DNA from: Microvirga guangxiensis
Lineage (GTDB): Bacteria; Pseudomonadota; Alphaproteobacteria; Rhizobiales; Beijerinckiaceae
NCBI RefSeq assembly: GCF_900102135.1
Contig: NZ_FMVJ01000013.1
Span: 1-64,000 of the forward strand
Direction of reading: 5' to 3'
Length of the DNA: 64,000 nt
The notes below the pieces were generated by a model. The model did no database searches. It saw nothing but the letters and a program-made list of their open reading frames with translations, and was not told the origin of the DNA. Within the stretch, counting starts at the first letter, position 1. Each line of letters begins with the position of its first letter. Of the stretch, positions 63,243-64,000 are shown one piece after another. Position numbers and translations under genes: made by a program.

Positions 63243-63652
63243 AAGGGTGGTCTCGCCCAAAATCGGCGTCATCTCCGATCCGGCATAGGTGGTCGGCAGC
63301 ACGATCTGGGGCAGATCCGTGCGCAGCGCGATCGCTTTGCCAAGCTCGGTTGTCGAGCCGCCGCTGACCGCCACGACGGCATCGGCCTGCAACTCCTGCA
63401 CGACCTCCAAGGTCTTGTCGGTCGCCTTGACGGGCGTGTGCATGACCGTCCCGGCATGGGCCCCGACGGCCAGGTCGCCCAGCAGGGCGGCGACCCGGCG
63501 GGCCTGCGCCTCGCCTCGGCCGGGCGTCGAGAGGACGAGAACCCTGCGCACACCCAGGCGCTCGGCATCTCTCCGGAGCGGCGCGACGGTGCCTGAGCCG
63601 GCCTCGAATACACCGGCACCGCCCCGCTAAAATCGGCCTCAACCAACGTCAC
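63243..63652 (-). pseudogene. Maleylacetate reductase-like (iron-type alcohol dehydrogenase) N-terminal fragment
   Basis: After a frame change at the CCCC run 63622-63625 the frame reads VFEAGSGTVAPLRRDAERLG, VRRVLVLSTPGRGEAQARRV, QADAVVAVSGGSTTELGKAI and [24 protein letters not shown] and [10 protein letters not shown] are the nucleotide- and metal-binding landmarks of the maleylacetate reductase branch. The gene breaks off near 63245 against the rarA fragment. It once would have reduced maleylacetate to 3-oxoadipate. Confidence 0.75.
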
Positions 63653-63723
63653 GGAGGGACGTCGTGCCTGCTGTCGTCTGGTGCTTACTCTGAACCGTCA
63701 AGCCGAGCGGGATCTCTGCTCAT

Positions 63724-64000
63724 TCAACCATACAGTGTTGAACAGGCGCTCTCAGGCGTCTTCCAGGACACGTATGTGACATAGCCAAAGCTCAGGAAGA
63801 GGAAAGTCAATGTTTTTTGGGTCGCGATCTGCATTGCTTTGGGGTGCCGCGTGACAGGGTCGTATTCCAACGAGCAACTCTGTCCGGTCTGATCCGGTTT
63901 CGTCTCGGCCCACATCAACTCGATCCTGATCTGTCCGGGCGTATGAGTGACCGTATAGCCGCCGATTTTGTGAGACTGCGGGGTGTTGAGGGTCAGACTC
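63724..64000 (-). CDS. Unknown protein, C-terminal part (runs off the right edge)
   Basis: A minus-strand frame enters from the right edge and stops at 63724. It reads TLNTPQSHKIGGYTVTHTPG, RIELMWAETKPDQTGQSCSL, EYDPVTRHPKAMQIATQKTL, then a hydrophobic segment (TFLFLSFGYVTYVSW) and ends TLYG. The start lies outside the window. Family not recognised; it may be a membrane-associated or lipoprotein-like product. Confidence 0.45.
   Translation of the reverse strand, partial: SLTLNTPQSHKIGGYTVTHTPGQIRIELMWAETKPDQTGQSCSLEYDPVTRHPKAMQIATQKTLTFLFLSFGYVTYVSWKTPESACSTLYG

Noticed and set aside
1..64000. CRISPR arrays, tRNA and rRNA genes
   Set aside because: No regularly spaced direct repeats, no tRNA cloverleaf-like segments with T-loop consensus and no rRNA-like sequence were seen when reading the intergenic stretches.

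Overview
The window is high-GC DNA from an alphaproteobacterium, most likely of the order Hyphomicrobiales and resembling Microvirga or Methylobacteriaceae. This placement is inference from the gene families: HrcA/CIRCE-controlled groES, SorAB-type sulfite oxidase, DUF6789-like membrane proteins, DUF1445 hydro-lyase and many IS6/IS110 remnants. No tRNA, rRNA or CRISPR array is visible. Intact metabolic operons alternate with stretches of gene remnants.

Layout: (1) 1-7.4 kb holds the 5' end of groES with its CIRCE operator, a decayed tniB, an intact CYTH-CHAD protein, a SorAB-type sulfite oxidase, a frameshifted tlpA-like gene and a decayed toxin-like module. (2) 7.5-24.0 kb holds two catabolic units. 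The first has a LysR gene and a TRAP transporter followed by DUF2848, amidase and DUF1445 genes. The second has a divergent LysR gene, a polar amino acid ABC transporter, an enolase-superfamily racemase/cycloisomerase, a ThDP enzyme and a DadA-like FAD oxidoreductase. Together they suggest use of unusual amino acids or amides. (3) 24.2-35.4 kb is mixed: a broken cupredoxin, an unusual membrane/GH1 glycosidase fusion with a DUF6789-like partner, DUF488, guanine deaminase, a D,D-carboxypeptidase and degenerate IS6 and IS110 elements. (4) 35.6-40.0 kb holds an LLM flavin enzyme, an MDR oxidoreductase and htpG.

(5) 40.1-59.1 kb is a catabolic island bracketed by two degenerate IS6-family copies in the same orientation. 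It encodes a class III CoA-transferase, an acyl-CoA dehydrogenase, a class I fumarase, a MaoC/FAS1-like hydratase, an MmgE/PrpD protein and a CitE-like lyase. These are followed by a LysR regulator and one operon with a five-gene branched-chain-type ABC transporter, an aldehyde dehydrogenase, an SDR and a zinc alcohol dehydrogenase. The enzyme set fits conversion of a branched C5 dicarboxylate (methylsuccinate, mesaconate, itaconate or citramalate) to acetyl-CoA and pyruvate, possibly entered from an alcohol or aldehyde.

(6) 59.1-64 kb is mainly remnants: a CYTH pseudogene, a flavodoxin fragment, rarA with two stop codons and a maleylacetate reductase fragment, with a few small unknown genes. 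Many frameshifts lie in short G or C runs, so either slippage-driven decay or sequencing error should be considered.
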